Shown: positions 34,773 through 44,637, counted from the stretch's first letter. The stretch: DNA of 64,000 nt from JADCRZ01 sp039921525 (GCA_039921525.1 JBDSBP010000575.1:1-64000), one strand, 5' to 3'. Notes: generated from the letters alone by a model not told the origin. Numbers and translations are program-made.

Positions 34773-37271
34773 ATGCAAAAATTCGCCTCTTTTTTCTTTG
34801 TGCTGATCGTGACAGTTGCAAACATGCAACTAAGAGCCCAGACGCCTCAGGCGCTTTCTTCATCAGATATATTACTGGGATTAAAAAAATTAAATGTTCT
34901 GGGTTCTGTGCTGTATGTCGCCGCCCACCCCGATGATGAGAATACCCGCTTGCTGGCTTATTTTGCCAAGGGAAAATTATATCGCACAGGCTATTTATCC
35001 CTTACACGCGGCGATGGTGGTCAGAACCTTATCGGTAATGAACAGGGAATTGAATTGGGACTGATTCGTACACAGGAATTATTGTCGGCAAGGAGGATTG
35101 ATGGCGCCGAACAATTTTTTTCGAGGGCCTTTGATTTTGGTTTTTCCAAAAGCACCGACGAAGCCCTCCGTTTTTGGAACAAAGATAAAATTCTTTCCGA
35201 TGTTGTTTGGGTGATCCGCAAATTCCACCCGGATATTATCATTACCCGTTTTCCGCAGGACAACCGTGCGGGTCATGGTCATCACTCTGCATCCGCAGTG
35301 CTGGCTGTTGAAGCGTTTTCTGCTGCAGCAGATCCCATGAAATTCCCGGAGCAATTAAAATATGTAAAACCATGGCAGGCAAAACGCGTACTCTGGAACA
35401 CTTTTAATTTTGGCAACACAAACACCACGAGTGAAGACCAGTTTAAAATGGATGTGGGTATGTACAACCCTTTATTAGGGAAGGGCTATGGAGAAATTGC
35501 TGCGGAAAGCCGCAGCCAGCACAAGAGCCAGGGCTTTGGCGTATCCCGTCAACGTGGCCCTGCGCCCGAATATTTTTCTTTGTGGAAAGGCGACGCCGCA
35601 AAAGCGGATTTGTTAGATGGTGTTACCACCACCTGGAGCCGGGTGAGAGGTGCTGAAAATATCCAGCAACAAATTGAGACCATCATCAACAGTTATTCCC
35701 TGTTTGAGCCGGGTAAGTCCGTTAAGGCGCTTGTTGAGCTATATAAAAATGTGGAGGCCCTGGACGATGATTATTGGAAACCGCAAAAGTTAAAAGAAAT
35801 TCAACAACTTATTGAAGCCTGCAGCGGCCTTTGGATAGAAGCAACCACCCAGGAACACCTTGCCATCCAGGGGGATTCTTTGCCGGTAACTTTTTTCCTG
35901 AACAATCGCAATGGCAATAGCCTGGTGATCCGGAACATCAAACTGGAAAATATTGATACCACATTAAATAAACCATTAGAATCGAATAAAAACCTGGAGT
36001 TCAGAAAGTACTTGGCTATTGCTGATACCTTTCCTGTTACCCAGCCGTACTGGCTCGTGAACCCGATGAGTAGTGGTTCTTACGATGTGAAGAATCAACT
36101 GTTGATTGGAAATCCGGACAACGCCGCCGCTTTCAATGCCCGTTTTATTGTTAGTATCGAAGGCAAAGACTTTGAACTGATAAGGCCCATAAAGCAAAAA
36201 TATACCGACCCGGTAAAGGGAGAAGTATATGAACCGGTAGTAGTGGGGCCACCTGTCTTAATAACGCCCGATAAAACGTTGCTGATATCGGCAACACCTA
36301 CTCCTCAAAACATTCACTTTTCGGTAAAGGCTTTACAAGATATAACAACGCCTTTATTTTCTATTTCCGCCAACAAACAATGGCAGGCAGAAAAACAGGC
36401 TGCTTCAATGCTTCCCAAACTTGAAAAAATAAGTGAAACGGATTTCCTGGTAACATTAAAACCCGTATTAAAGGAAAGGGTGCCAGGTATGCAAACAATA
36501 AAAGGCTTTGTTGCGGGGAATGGCGTGACTTTTGGCAATTCCTTGCATGCAATTAATTATGAACATATTCCGGCTATTAATTATTTTAAAGTACCCGAGG
36601 TTAATATTTTGACACTGGATCTAAAAACTGCAGGGAAGAAAATAGGGTATATAGAAGGGGCAGGAGATTATGTGCCGGCTGCTTTGATCCAGATGGGATA
36701 TGAGGTCACCATGCTTAACGATAATAACCTGGCTAATCTTAATCTCGAGCAATTTGATGCTATTATCGCGGGGGTGAGGGCATATAATATCAGGGAGTCG
36801 CTGAATGTGAATTACGGAAAGCTGATGCGGTATATTGAGCAGGGTGGTAATCTTATTGTGCAGTACAATACCTCTACCCAGATCGGTCCTGTAAAAGCTA
36901 AAATAGGGCCCTATCCTTTTGTTATCTCACGTAATAGGGTAACCGATGAAAAGGCGGCAGTAAAAATTTTAAAACCTGATCACCAGATCTTAAATTATCC
37001 CAATAAAATCGGCGCTGCTGATTTTGACGGCTGGGTGCAGGAACGCAGCATTTATCATGCTCAAAACTGGGATACGCATTATGAAACTATATTTGCTTTA
37101 CATGATCCTGGTGAAACGGATGATGAAGGAAGCCTGATCACCACCGAATATGGTAAAGGAAATTTTGTATATACCGGGTTGGTTTTCTACCGGGAACTGC
37201 CTGCAGGTGTGCCCGGCGCATACAGGCTGCTGGCTAATTTGATTGCGTTGAATAAGCTGAAAGCGTTTTAA
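34773..37271 (+). CDS. PIG-L family deacetylase with C-terminal glutamine-amidotransferase-like domain
   Basis: An 832-residue exported protein (signal peptide, residues 1-22). The N-terminal zinc-dependent PIG-L/LmbE domain has the metal motif AHPDDE (about 51-56) and the later GHGHHSAS (about 167-174). The domain is expected to remove N-acetyl groups from sugars such as GlcNAc derivatives. A long beta-rich middle follows. The last part (GKKIGYIEGAGDYVPAALIQMGYEVTML...) resembles a ThuA/GATase-like fold. Downstream are two small membrane proteins and a sodium:solute symporter, so the set probably takes up and deacetylates a sugar or glycan product. Confidence 0.85.
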   Translation: MQKFASFFFVLIVTVANMQLRAQTPQALSSSDILLGLKKLNVLGSVLYVAAHPDDENTRLLAYFAKGKLYRTGYLSLTRGDGGQNLIGNEQGIELGLIRTQELLSARRIDGAEQFFSRAFDFGFSKSTDEALRFWNKDKILSDVVWVIRKFHPDIIITRFPQDNRAGHGHHSASAVLAVEAFSAAADPMKFPEQLKYVKPWQAKRVLWNTFNFGNTNTTSEDQFKMDVGMYNPLLGKGYGEIAAESRSQHKSQGFGVSRQRGPAPEYFSLWKGDAAKADLLDGVTTTWSRVRGAENIQQQIETIINSYSLFEPGKSVKALVELYKNVEALDDDYWKPQKLKEIQQLIEACSGLWIEATTQEHLAIQGDSLPVTFFLNNRNGNSLVIRNIKLENIDTTLNKPLESNKNLEFRKYLAIADTFPVTQPYWLVNPMSSGSYDVKNQLLIGNPDNAAAFNARFIVSIEGKDFELIRPIKQKYTDPVKGEVYEPVVVGPPVLITPDKTLLISATPTPQNIHFSVKALQDITTPLFSISANKQWQAEKQAASMLPKLEKISETDFLVTLKPVLKERVPGMQTIKGFVAGNGVTFGNSLHAINYEHIPAINYFKVPEVNILTLDLKTAGKKIGYIEGAGDYVPAALIQMGYEVTMLNDNNLANLNLEQFDAIIAGVRAYNIRESLNVNYGKLMRYIEQGGNLIVQYNTSTQIGPVKAKIGPYPFVISRNRVTDEKAAVKILKPDHQILNYPNKIGAADFDGWVQERSIYHAQNWDTHYETIFALHDPGETDDEGSLITTEYGKGNFVYTGLVFYRELPAGVPGAYRLLANLIALNKLKAF

Positions 37272-37283
37272 CATTTTAAGCTG

Positions 37284-37311
37284 TAGGGGCAGGGCTTGCC
37301 CCCGCCCTGGT
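37284..37311 (+). repeat. Single copy of the GC-rich dispersed repeat
   Basis: The core GTAGGGGCAGGGCTTGCCC recurs, followed by CCGCCCTGG, 12 bases after the PIG-L gene stop. It matches the arms at 33822 and 33921. Confidence 0.8.
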
Positions 37312-37345
37312 TTAACTTAGGTACGATTAAAAACATTTATTTATT

Positions 37346-37504
37346 ATGAGCGATACCTCGGGACAAAGGCGTAACATAACTATTTTCATAGTAGTGATCG
37401 TGGGATTAGTAATCGGTTTGTTTATAAAACGTGTACCATTAGGATTATTAATAGGTGTGATTTTGGGTTTGCTTGCGTCCGGTCTTTCATCAAAAAGAAA
37501 ATGA
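37346..37504 (+). CDS. Small membrane protein (52 aa)
   Basis: Short ORF read directly: starts MSDTSGQRRN, with two adjoining hydrophobic segments (ITIFIVVIVGLVIGLFI and GLLIGVILGLLASGL) and a basic end SSKRK. Its stop overlaps the next start in an ATGA (37501-37504), so translation is coupled. It lies between the PIG-L gene and a sodium:solute symporter on the same strand. No family recognised. Confidence 0.7.
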   Translation: MSDTSGQRRNITIFIVVIVGLVIGLFIKRVPLGLLIGVILGLLASGLSSKRK

Positions 37505-37635
37505 TCAATATGAGTGATGAGATAAAAGAAAAAGTTCCTGTGTTCCGATCCTGGAATTTATGGTATGCTTTCGTCATACTTTTCCTGGTGGTACTTATCA
37601 TACTTTTTACGTTTTTCACCAATTATTTTGCATGA
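37501..37635 (+). CDS. Small single-span membrane protein (44 aa)
   Basis: Short ORF read directly: starts MINMSDEIKEKVPVFRSWNL, then one membrane helix (WYAFVILFLVVLIILFTFF) and a short tail ending NYFA. Both ends overlap neighbours by ATGA (37501 and 37632), so three genes are translationally coupled. The start could also be the second Met. It may be a small subunit or chaperone for the symporter; that is inference from coupling only. Confidence 0.7.
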   Translation: MINMSDEIKEKVPVFRSWNLWYAFVILFLVVLIILFTFFTNYFA

Positions 37636-39407
37636 GTCAGCTGGATTGGATAGTACTGGGAGTTTCATTGATTGGGATTGTTGCCTATGGCTTATATAAA
37701 AGCAAAACTACCAGGGACCTTGATGGTTATTTTTTGAGTAACCGTACAATGCCCTGGTATTTGGTTTTATTAAGTATTATGGGAACGCAGGCCAGTGCAA
37801 TAACTTTTCTTTCTGCTCCCGGTCAGGCATATACGGATGGAATGCGTTTCGTTCAATACTATTTTGGGCTGCCACTGGCAATGGTTTTGTTATGTATCAC
37901 CTTCGTTCCCATCTTCCATAAATTAAAAGTTTATACCGCTTACGAATACCTTGAAAACCGGTTCGATGTAAAAACCAGGACACTCACCTCTTTTCTTTTT
38001 TTATTACAACGTGGCCTTTCAACCGGTATCAGTATTTACGCACCCTCCATAATTCTTTCGTCTCTGTTCGGCTGGAATATTTTCTGGACGAATATTGTAA
38101 TGGGTGGACTTCTGATTATTTATACCGTTAGTGGCGGCGCAAGAGCCGTTGCCTATACCCAACAATTGCAATTTGTTATCATCTTTGTAGGAATGGCTGT
38201 AACGGCCTATATGGTGGTTCGCTTGCTACCCAACGGTATAGATTTTATTGATACGCTTAAAGTCAGTGGAAGATTGGGCAAATTAAACGTTATCACCACC
38301 GGCAATACAGACAAAGGATTTAACTGGAATGACCGGTATAATATCTGGAGCGGTATTATCGGCGGATTCTTCCTGGCCTTGTCTTATTTCGGCACCGATC
38401 AAAGCCAGGTGGGACGCTACCTCACGGCAAAAAGTGTTTCAGAAAGCAGGATCGGTTTATTAATGAACGGATTGGTAAAGGTTCCCATGCAGTTTCTTAT
38501 CCTGCTGGTGGGTGCTATGGTTTTCACCTTTTACCAGTTTAACCAGGCACCGCTTTTTTTTAATCAGACACAGGTGGCGATTGTTGAATCATCATCGTAC
38601 AAAGATTCCCTCCATATTATTCAGCAACGATACTCCAGCTTATCTGCACAAAAAAAGAAGCTGGTGGAGCAATTTGTAGGTGATTATAAATCGGGCAGGA
38701 ATACAGATCAACCCGTAACTGCTTTAAAACAAGTAAATAAGGAAACGGAAAAACTTCGGAGCGACTTTAAGAATATTCTTGAAAAAGAAGATGTCAACGG
38801 GGATTCCAATGACACCAATTATATTTTTCTACGTTTTGTAGTGGATTACATGCCGAAGGGGTTGGTGGGTCTTTTAATAGCGGTTATCTTCCTCGCTTCC
38901 TGGGGCAGCATCGCAGCAGCGCTTAACTCGTTGGCTTCCACCACGGTTGTAGACATTCATAAAAAATTTGTGCAACTAGACTGCACGGAGGCGCAGGATT
39001 ATTCCATATCCAAGTGGTATACTTTTGCCTGGGGCATCTTCAGCATTATCATAGCACAGTTTGCGGGCAATATGGGCAGCCTTATTGAAGCAGTGAATGT
39101 GCTCGGCTCTTTGTTTTACGGGGTAATACTGGGCATTTTTTTAGTAGCTTTTTATATGAAGAGCATCAGGGGAAACGCCGTATTTATCAGTGCAATACTG
39201 GTTGAAATTATAATCATACTCTCCTTCGTCTGGCCATGGTTAACGAAAAAAATCCCCTCGGTAATTGATAAGATGCCTTCTTTTATTCAACACTTCATGG
39301 AAGGTATGGCGAACATCAGTTTTCTCTGGTTGAATGCCATTGGCGCTATTGGTATGATTGTGATGTCTTTTTTATTGCAATTGGTGTTGAAGAAAAGAAC
39401 GAATTAA
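37632..39407 (+). CDS. Sodium:solute symporter (SSS family)
   Basis: A 591-residue inner-membrane transporter with about 13 membrane helices. The start is set at 37632 (MSQLDWIVLGVSLIG) because it overlaps the previous stop as ATGA and begins just before the first helix. An upstream ATG in the same frame at 37560 lies inside the preceding small gene. Family marks include the early GYFLSNRTMPWYLVLLSIMGTQASAITFL and LSYFGTDQSQVGRYL. A hydrophilic insert of about 90 residues is near the middle. The substrate is unknown, but the link to a PIG-L deacetylase suggests a sugar or related compound. The stop codon is part of a TTAATTG array. Confidence 0.9.
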   Translation: MSQLDWIVLGVSLIGIVAYGLYKSKTTRDLDGYFLSNRTMPWYLVLLSIMGTQASAITFLSAPGQAYTDGMRFVQYYFGLPLAMVLLCITFVPIFHKLKVYTAYEYLENRFDVKTRTLTSFLFLLQRGLSTGISIYAPSIILSSLFGWNIFWTNIVMGGLLIIYTVSGGARAVAYTQQLQFVIIFVGMAVTAYMVVRLLPNGIDFIDTLKVSGRLGKLNVITTGNTDKGFNWNDRYNIWSGIIGGFFLALSYFGTDQSQVGRYLTAKSVSESRIGLLMNGLVKVPMQFLILLVGAMVFTFYQFNQAPLFFNQTQVAIVESSSYKDSLHIIQQRYSSLSAQKKKLVEQFVGDYKSGRNTDQPVTALKQVNKETEKLRSDFKNILEKEDVNGDSNDTNYIFLRFVVDYMPKGLVGLLIAVIFLASWGSIAAALNSLASTTVVDIHKKFVQLDCTEAQDYSISKWYTFAWGIFSIIIAQFAGNMGSLIEAVNVLGSLFYGVILGIFLVAFYMKSIRGNAVFISAILVEIIIILSFVWPWLTKKIPSVIDKMPSFIQHFMEGMANISFLWLNAIGAIGMIVMSFLLQLVLKKRTN

Positions 39408-39430
39408 TTGTTAATTGTTAATTGTTAACG
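39405..39430 (+). repeat. TTAATTG heptamer array on the symporter stop
   Basis: Three units starting within the last codon and stop of the symporter gene and reading in gene direction. Confidence 0.8.
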
Positions 39431-39523
39431 GCTTTCACGGTCCAACGTCATAAACAATACAATTCTTTCTTTTGCGTTTATTACTCGAATTGATTCCAAA
39501 TCCTGTGATAAATCCTATCCACT

Positions 39524-42124
39524 TTGAAAAAGAAAGTCTATCTCCTTTTTATAGCCATATTAGTCTTTAAGGCAGGTTTTACCCAATTACAAACAAAGGC
39601 TGATAAACCATCCAATACCGGACGATTTTATGGCAGAATCATCGATGCGTCTGATAATAAAGGATTAGCATCCGGTTCTGTGCAATTGATTCTCAGGCAG
39701 GTTGACAAACACACTCAAGCCACGAAAGATTCTCTTGTTGACGGTATGCTTACTTTGAAAAATGGCGATTTTAATTTTGAAAATGTTTCTCTATCGTCTG
39801 ACCTGGTGTTAATTGTAACAGCATTGGGCTTTAAGAAACATGAAGAGAAAATTAATGTAAGCCAGAAAGGTTCAAAAAAGCTGGGATTGGATATGGACCT
39901 TGGAAATATTAAGCTGGCTATTGATCCTAAATTATTGGAAACAGTAACGGTTACATCCGGTAAACCGCTGATGTCTCTCGGCATCGACAGGAAGGTATTT
40001 AATGTGGAAAAAAGTATTACTTCTGCCGGTGGAACTGCCGAAGATGTAATGCGCAGCGTTCCCTCACTCTCGGTAGACATGGATGGTAATGTTACGCTTC
40101 GCAACAGCTCTCCTCAATTATTTGTTGATGGCCGGCCAACCACGATGTCATTAGATCAAATTCCCGCGGACGCAATGGAAAGTGTGGAGATCATAACGAA
40201 TCCATCTGCAAAGTTTGATGCATCGGGTGGCGGTGGTGGAATACTAAACATTGTTCTTAAAAAAAATAGAAAAGCCGGGTATAATGGATCATTAAAAACG
40301 GGTATTGATCAACGTGGACGTTATAGCTTCGGGGGAGATATCAATGTTCGCCAGGGTAAAATAAATATGTTTGTCAGCACTAATTATCGCCAGCGTAAAT
40401 CCATATCAACAGGTAAAACAGAGCGTTTAACCATATTGGAAAATGCCAATACCCAATTATATCAAACCGATAATACCATACAGGAAAGATCGAATTTTTT
40501 CCTGCGTGCAGGAATGGATTACTTAATGGATAACAGGAATACAATTACTGTATCGGGATATATTACCGATGGCCGATCCAACAGCAATTCAAGATCAGCC
40601 TTGCTTATTGACACCATCAATGCAAACGGTAAAAATTCTTCTTTTAGAGAACGCTTGTCACTTCCGGGATCTGAAGCTAAAAATAATGGAGCTACTATAG
40701 GTTATAAACACCTGTTTGCCAAGTCTGGCAAGGAATGGACCGCCGATATCACCTACACAGGAAGCAATAATACACAGGAAAATAATATCAGCACATCATC
40801 ATATAATTTTGTTAACGGGCCATTGAGTAACCATTTCGCCCAGCAAATTAATGGAAGTGGAAACAACGCTAATATTACCTTTCAAACCGATTATGTAAAT
40901 CCAATTACTAAAAATTCAAAGATTGAACTGGGAGCCCGCATGCAATTAAAAAGTGCAAAAAACTGGAATAACATCAGTTACCTTAATGAGTCCGGCATAT
41001 ATACCTATATACCCCAGCTGTCTTCCAATTATGTGAACAAAAACAACGTGTTAGCAGGGTATGGCAGCTTTTCTAATAAGATCAAAAAGTTTGCTTACCA
41101 GCTTGGCCTGCGTATTGAGAGCTCTGAATCTAACGGAGAAGTTACAACCACGGGTATAAAAGGAAATGACACACTGCTTCATGTTGGTAATCATTTTCCT
41201 TTTAGTTTATTTCCCAGTATATTCCTGACGCAACAACTCGGCAATAGCCAGGAATTACAATTCAGCATCACCCGCAGAATAAACAGGCCTGATTTCTGGC
41301 AGTTGTTTCCATTCACGGATTATTCCGATTCATTAAATCTGAACAGGGGCAATCCGGACCTTAGACCGGAATTCACATACTCTGCTGAATTAGCCTACGA
41401 AAAATCGTTCTCCGATAAAAATATTTTCCTGGCTTCTGCTTATTTTAAGTATACCGACCAGTTGATTACCCGTTTCCAGGAAGTAGAGGTTAGCCCGGTA
41501 ACAGGTAAGGAAAACCTGGTTAGTACTTTTATTAACGCCAACTCGAGTTATACCAGTGGCCTGGAATTTATTTATCGCCAGTCGATGGCCAAGTGGTGGG
41601 AAATGACGAGTAACCTTAACCTGTTTAATACAAAGATTAACCTGGGCAATGCTGCTATCGTTGAACAGAAAAATATTTACAGCTGGTTTGCCAAGCTCAA
41701 TAACACATTCAAACTGCCGAAAAACTTTTCATTTGAAGTGAGTAGCGAGTACAGTTCCAGGAGGGTGCTGCCACAGGGCAGTTCCAAGAACGGCGGCGGA
41801 AAAGATGGGATAATCAACTTCGGGCAGCCAGCGTCTACTGCGCAGGGTTATATCAGGCCACGGTTAGAAGTAGATGCTGCGGTAAGATTCGATTTCCTTA
41901 AGAACAAGAAGGCTTCCCTCACATTACATGTTAGCGATGTTTTTAGAACAGATGCCAGTAATATCTATTCTGAATCTATATATTTCAGACAGGATTCTTA
42001 TCGCCTTAAAGATCCACAATACTTCCGGCTTCATTTCACGTGGCGTTTCGGTAAGTTTGATGCTTCTTTATTCAAGCGAAAAAATAATAAAATAGAAGAA
42101 AACCTGGATGAAAGCGAGAATTAA
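39524..42124 (+). CDS. Outer-membrane beta-barrel protein (TonB-receptor-like)
   Basis: 866 residues. A TTG start is chosen because it gives a complete signal peptide (MKKKVYLLFIAILVFKAGF). A CarboxypepD_reg-like domain follows (about 30-130), then a plug-like part (EDVMRSVPSLSVDMDG, VEIITNPSAKFDASGGGG) and a long barrel with the usual aromatic strands to the C terminus. It belongs to the OMP_b-brl_3 type of outer-membrane protein, related to TonB-dependent receptors. No SusD partner is present. The ligand is unknown. The stop codon begins a TTAATGG heptamer array. Confidence 0.87.
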   Translation: MKKKVYLLFIAILVFKAGFTQLQTKADKPSNTGRFYGRIIDASDNKGLASGSVQLILRQVDKHTQATKDSLVDGMLTLKNGDFNFENVSLSSDLVLIVTALGFKKHEEKINVSQKGSKKLGLDMDLGNIKLAIDPKLLETVTVTSGKPLMSLGIDRKVFNVEKSITSAGGTAEDVMRSVPSLSVDMDGNVTLRNSSPQLFVDGRPTTMSLDQIPADAMESVEIITNPSAKFDASGGGGGILNIVLKKNRKAGYNGSLKTGIDQRGRYSFGGDINVRQGKINMFVSTNYRQRKSISTGKTERLTILENANTQLYQTDNTIQERSNFFLRAGMDYLMDNRNTITVSGYITDGRSNSNSRSALLIDTINANGKNSSFRERLSLPGSEAKNNGATIGYKHLFAKSGKEWTADITYTGSNNTQENNISTSSYNFVNGPLSNHFAQQINGSGNNANITFQTDYVNPITKNSKIELGARMQLKSAKNWNNISYLNESGIYTYIPQLSSNYVNKNNVLAGYGSFSNKIKKFAYQLGLRIESSESNGEVTTTGIKGNDTLLHVGNHFPFSLFPSIFLTQQLGNSQELQFSITRRINRPDFWQLFPFTDYSDSLNLNRGNPDLRPEFTYSAELAYEKSFSDKNIFLASAYFKYTDQLITRFQEVEVSPVTGKENLVSTFINANSSYTSGLEFIYRQSMAKWWEMTSNLNLFNTKINLGNAAIVEQKNIYSWFAKLNNTFKLPKNFSFEVSSEYSSRRVLPQGSSKNGGGKDGIINFGQPASTAQGYIRPRLEVDAAVRFDFLKNKKASLTLHVSDVFRTDASNIYSESIYFRQDSYRLKDPQYFRLHFTWRFGKFDASLFKRKNNKIEENLDESEN

Positions 42125-42189
42125 TGGTTAATGGTTAATGGTTAATTGTTAATGGTTAATTGTTAATGGTTAATTGTTAATGGTTAATT
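42122..42189 (+). repeat. TTAATGG heptamer array on the outer-membrane gene stop
   Basis: Nine or so 7-bp units (TTAATGG and TTAATTG alternating) start at the stop codon and read in gene direction. This is the longest single array in the window. Confidence 0.88.
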
Positions 42190-42241
42190 CTACTTTGACA
42201 AGTTATGAAGTGTTCTGTTGCATCTCTGTATAACAAATATA

Positions 42242-42316
42242 TTACACAGAGTTACACGGAGAAGGCACGGAGTTTCACGGAGGGCCTCCGTGTATCTCCG
42301 TAAACCCTCTGTGTAA
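42242..42316. repeat. CACGGAG palindromic element
   Basis: TTACACAGAG (42242-42251) is inverted at 42307-42316, and inside it three CACGGAG copies face CTCCGTG copies around a GGCC centre. The whole block is a 75-base imperfect palindrome between convergent genes. Confidence 0.8.
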
Positions 42317-42388
42317 CAAATGTATCTCGCAGAGTTAATGAATGTTCGAAAGTGAACGGAAACTGACTAAAGCAACCTGGTGTATTGG

Positions 42389-42420
42389 CTCATACCTCAT
42401 ACCTCATACCTCGTACTCAT
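42389..42420 (-). repeat. GGTATGA heptamer array on the DUF2911 stop
   Basis: On the minus strand the TGA stop (42419-42417) runs into four GGTATGA-type units, read in gene direction. Confidence 0.8.
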
Positions 42421-43250
42421 TTCAACCCCGCGATCAGCTTTTCATTCAACTTTACATAATCATTATTCTTTGCCTCTGTTGCCAGCTCGATAGACTTTTT
42501 TGCGGTGGCGATTGCGCCTGCTTTATCTCCCTGTTTGGCCTGTATTTTTGCCATCAGGTGAACCATATAATAAGCTTTAGGTTCCGCTTCAACAGCTTTA
42601 GCGGCCCATTCTTTGGCTTTTTTCAAGTCTTTACCGTTATCATAATAATAAGAGGCTGCTGCAAAATAGGGAGGTTTATCAGATTTCATCGCTTCCTCAA
42701 TCTGTGCCATCACCTTACTATCTACTTCCGTTTTAATAGGAAGCACTACATGGGTGGTTTCCCAGTTTAAATGAAGTTCGCAACTGGTGGCTTTAACATT
42801 GGCGAATAATAGGGTGAATGTTTCTACCGGGTCCTTTATAGCAACCGGTTTGGCAGTAACTCTTACCACATCGCTTTCTTTTTTATAAGCGTCGGGGCTT
42901 GTAACATCTACCTGTTTGGAAATGATGATTATCCAGCTGTCCTTACCCGGAATAGTCAGCAGGCCATATTTACCCGCAGGAATTTTGGTGCCTCCGATTA
43001 CAACTTCATCACCAAAAGTTAATGTGGTAGCCTGGTTGGCGCCGGTTCTCCAGATGGCTCCAAACGGCACCAGGTCTCCCATCACTTTCCTTCCTTTTAT
43101 GCCGGGGCGGGAATAAGATAACTCAATATTGGACAGGCCAAAATCTTGTTTAATGGTTTGTGTAGGGCTAGGGGAGGGTGTCTTTAATTGTGCATAGGAA
43201 AGCACCTGCGAGGCACAAGCAACAAGCAATACAAAGAAATATTTTTTCAT
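42417..43250 (-). CDS. DUF2911 domain protein, secreted
   Basis: 277 residues from the ATG at 43250, which starts a signal peptide (MKKYFFVLLVACASQVLSYA). An upstream ATG at 43292 would put 14 residues before it. The mature N-terminal part has the DUF2911 hallmarks SRPGIKGRKVMGDLVPFG, WRTGANQATTLTF and IPAGKYGLLTIPG. The C-terminal part looks like helical TPR-type repeats (AKEWAAKAVEAEPKAYYMVHLMAKIQ). Periplasmic; function not established for the family. Confidence 0.88.
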   Translation of the reverse strand: MKKYFFVLLVACASQVLSYAQLKTPSPSPTQTIKQDFGLSNIELSYSRPGIKGRKVMGDLVPFGAIWRTGANQATTLTFGDEVVIGGTKIPAGKYGLLTIPGKDSWIIIISKQVDVTSPDAYKKESDVVRVTAKPVAIKDPVETFTLLFANVKATSCELHLNWETTHVVLPIKTEVDSKVMAQIEEAMKSDKPPYFAAASYYYDNGKDLKKAKEWAAKAVEAEPKAYYMVHLMAKIQAKQGDKAGAIATAKKSIELATEAKNNDYVKLNEKLIAGLK

Positions 43251-43313
43251 GCTAACAAGTTTTAGCCTCAAATTTACTTCAATAGCACCCAAGCAAAAAA
43301 TTTGTTATCAGTA

Positions 43314-44624
43314 TTAAAAATTGACGGTGATCAAAGCTTTTGTTTTTTTGTTTTTTAATACTTTCCAGGGTGGCCCCTCTTTAATTAAACGGATGGCTTC
43401 TTCATCTATCCATGAAGAAAGAGATTTTACTATTTTAAAATTACTCAGTTCGCCCTTTTTGCTTACTAAAAACGATACTACCACTTTTCCATGTTGGTTG
43501 TTTTGCTGCGCCTGGATTTTTTTATTGCTTTCAATGTAATGGTTAAACGAATCCAGTCCGTTTACAGGTACTGCTTCCTGAAATTCTGTGGACGTCTCTT
43601 CTGTTTTCACACTTCTTTTTTTGTCAGCTCCATATCCGACTACCACTACCTCGTTTAAAGATTGATTTGCTGCTTTGAGCCTAATTTCATTACTGGTACG
43701 ATTGCCCTGCAGGTTCATTTTAGCAGTTTCAAAGCCTACGCTGCTAATTACAACAGATGCCATTGTGTCTGGCAATGTAAATTGGAAATACCCGTTAGAA
43801 TCCGTAACATACGCGGTATCCATTTTATTTAATGGAAGAGATATAGCTGCATTGGAAACAGGCTGATCATTTTGATTGACAACTTTTCCGCTGAATACAC
43901 TTACAGGTTTGCTTTTATAATAAGCCTGTTGTTTTCTGCTTGCCATCACCTCCTTATTCAAAATGTCGCCGCTTCTCTCCCTTTCTGAGGAGGAAGAAAG
44001 ATCATTCGAATCTTTTTGTGCAGAAATGTTCCCTGATTTTTTTTCCTGCGGTGCCATGGTTACAACGGGTGAAGCCGGTTTTAATGAAGTGACAGGATTA
44101 ACCGATTTTTTCAATGGCACCTGCGCTCTTTCAGGAACGGCATCTGCCTGCCTGTTTTCTACTTCGTTACGGGCAATAAGCGTTGAATCAACAACGCCGG
44201 AAGCTACGACAGGGGATGAATCCATTGCCATAGCTTTTTGTTCCTTTGTATTATTTTTTGCAATGACCGTTTTATCTGTTACTGAATTAATAGTAAAATA
44301 ATAAATCACGGTTCCGGAACCAGCCAGTAATAAAAACATTGCCGCAATTTTCCACCATTGGGTTCTATAAAATGGAATGATTTTTTTATGCGTAGCCTCA
44401 ATTCTCTTTTTAAGTAGCGCGCGCAATTCATCCAGGTCGCCTGTTGTACCAGCTTCACCTCTTCCCACTTTGTTACTATACCCTTCTATAGCATCGGCGA
44501 GGAAAGGATCTTCCATAGCAGTCCTTTCCATGGCATTCATCTCCCCCACAGACATCTGTCCATCCAGGTAACGCTGAATATCCGCAGCGCTATAAAGTAT
44601 CTTATCGTTATTATTATTATTCAA
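43314..44624 (-). CDS. Anti-sigma-like protein fused to CarboxypepD_reg and TonB C-terminal domains
   Basis: 436 residues. The cytoplasmic N-terminal part (about 1-80) resembles a short anti-sigma domain (YLDGQMSVGEMNAMERTAMEDPFLADAIEGY). A single membrane helix (about 91-112) follows, then a low-complexity periplasmic stretch, a CarboxypepD_reg domain (about 245-325, FSGKVVNQNDQPVSNAAISL) and a TonB-C-like domain (about 370-436, FLVSKKGELSNFKIVKSL, DEEAIRLIKEGPPWKV). It follows an ECF sigma factor gene by 19 bases. It probably passes an envelope signal to that sigma factor; the fusion with TonB-C suggests contact with outer-membrane receptors. Confidence 0.85.
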   Translation of the reverse strand: MNNNNNDKILYSAADIQRYLDGQMSVGEMNAMERTAMEDPFLADAIEGYSNKVGRGEAGTTGDLDELRALLKKRIEATHKKIIPFYRTQWWKIAAMFLLLAGSGTVIYYFTINSVTDKTVIAKNNTKEQKAMAMDSSPVVASGVVDSTLIARNEVENRQADAVPERAQVPLKKSVNPVTSLKPASPVVTMAPQEKKSGNISAQKDSNDLSSSSERERSGDILNKEVMASRKQQAYYKSKPVSVFSGKVVNQNDQPVSNAAISLPLNKMDTAYVTDSNGYFQFTLPDTMASVVISSVGFETAKMNLQGNRTSNEIRLKAANQSLNEVVVVGYGADKKRSVKTEETSTEFQEAVPVNGLDSFNHYIESNKKIQAQQNNQHGKVVVSFLVSKKGELSNFKIVKSLSSWIDEEAIRLIKEGPPWKVLKNKKTKALITVNF

Positions 44625-44637
44625 TCATCTTTTATAT

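Noticed and set aside
39715..40104. 129-codon frame opposite the outer-membrane gene
   Set aside because: Shadow of a clearly coding frame with signal peptide and plug motifs on the plus strand.
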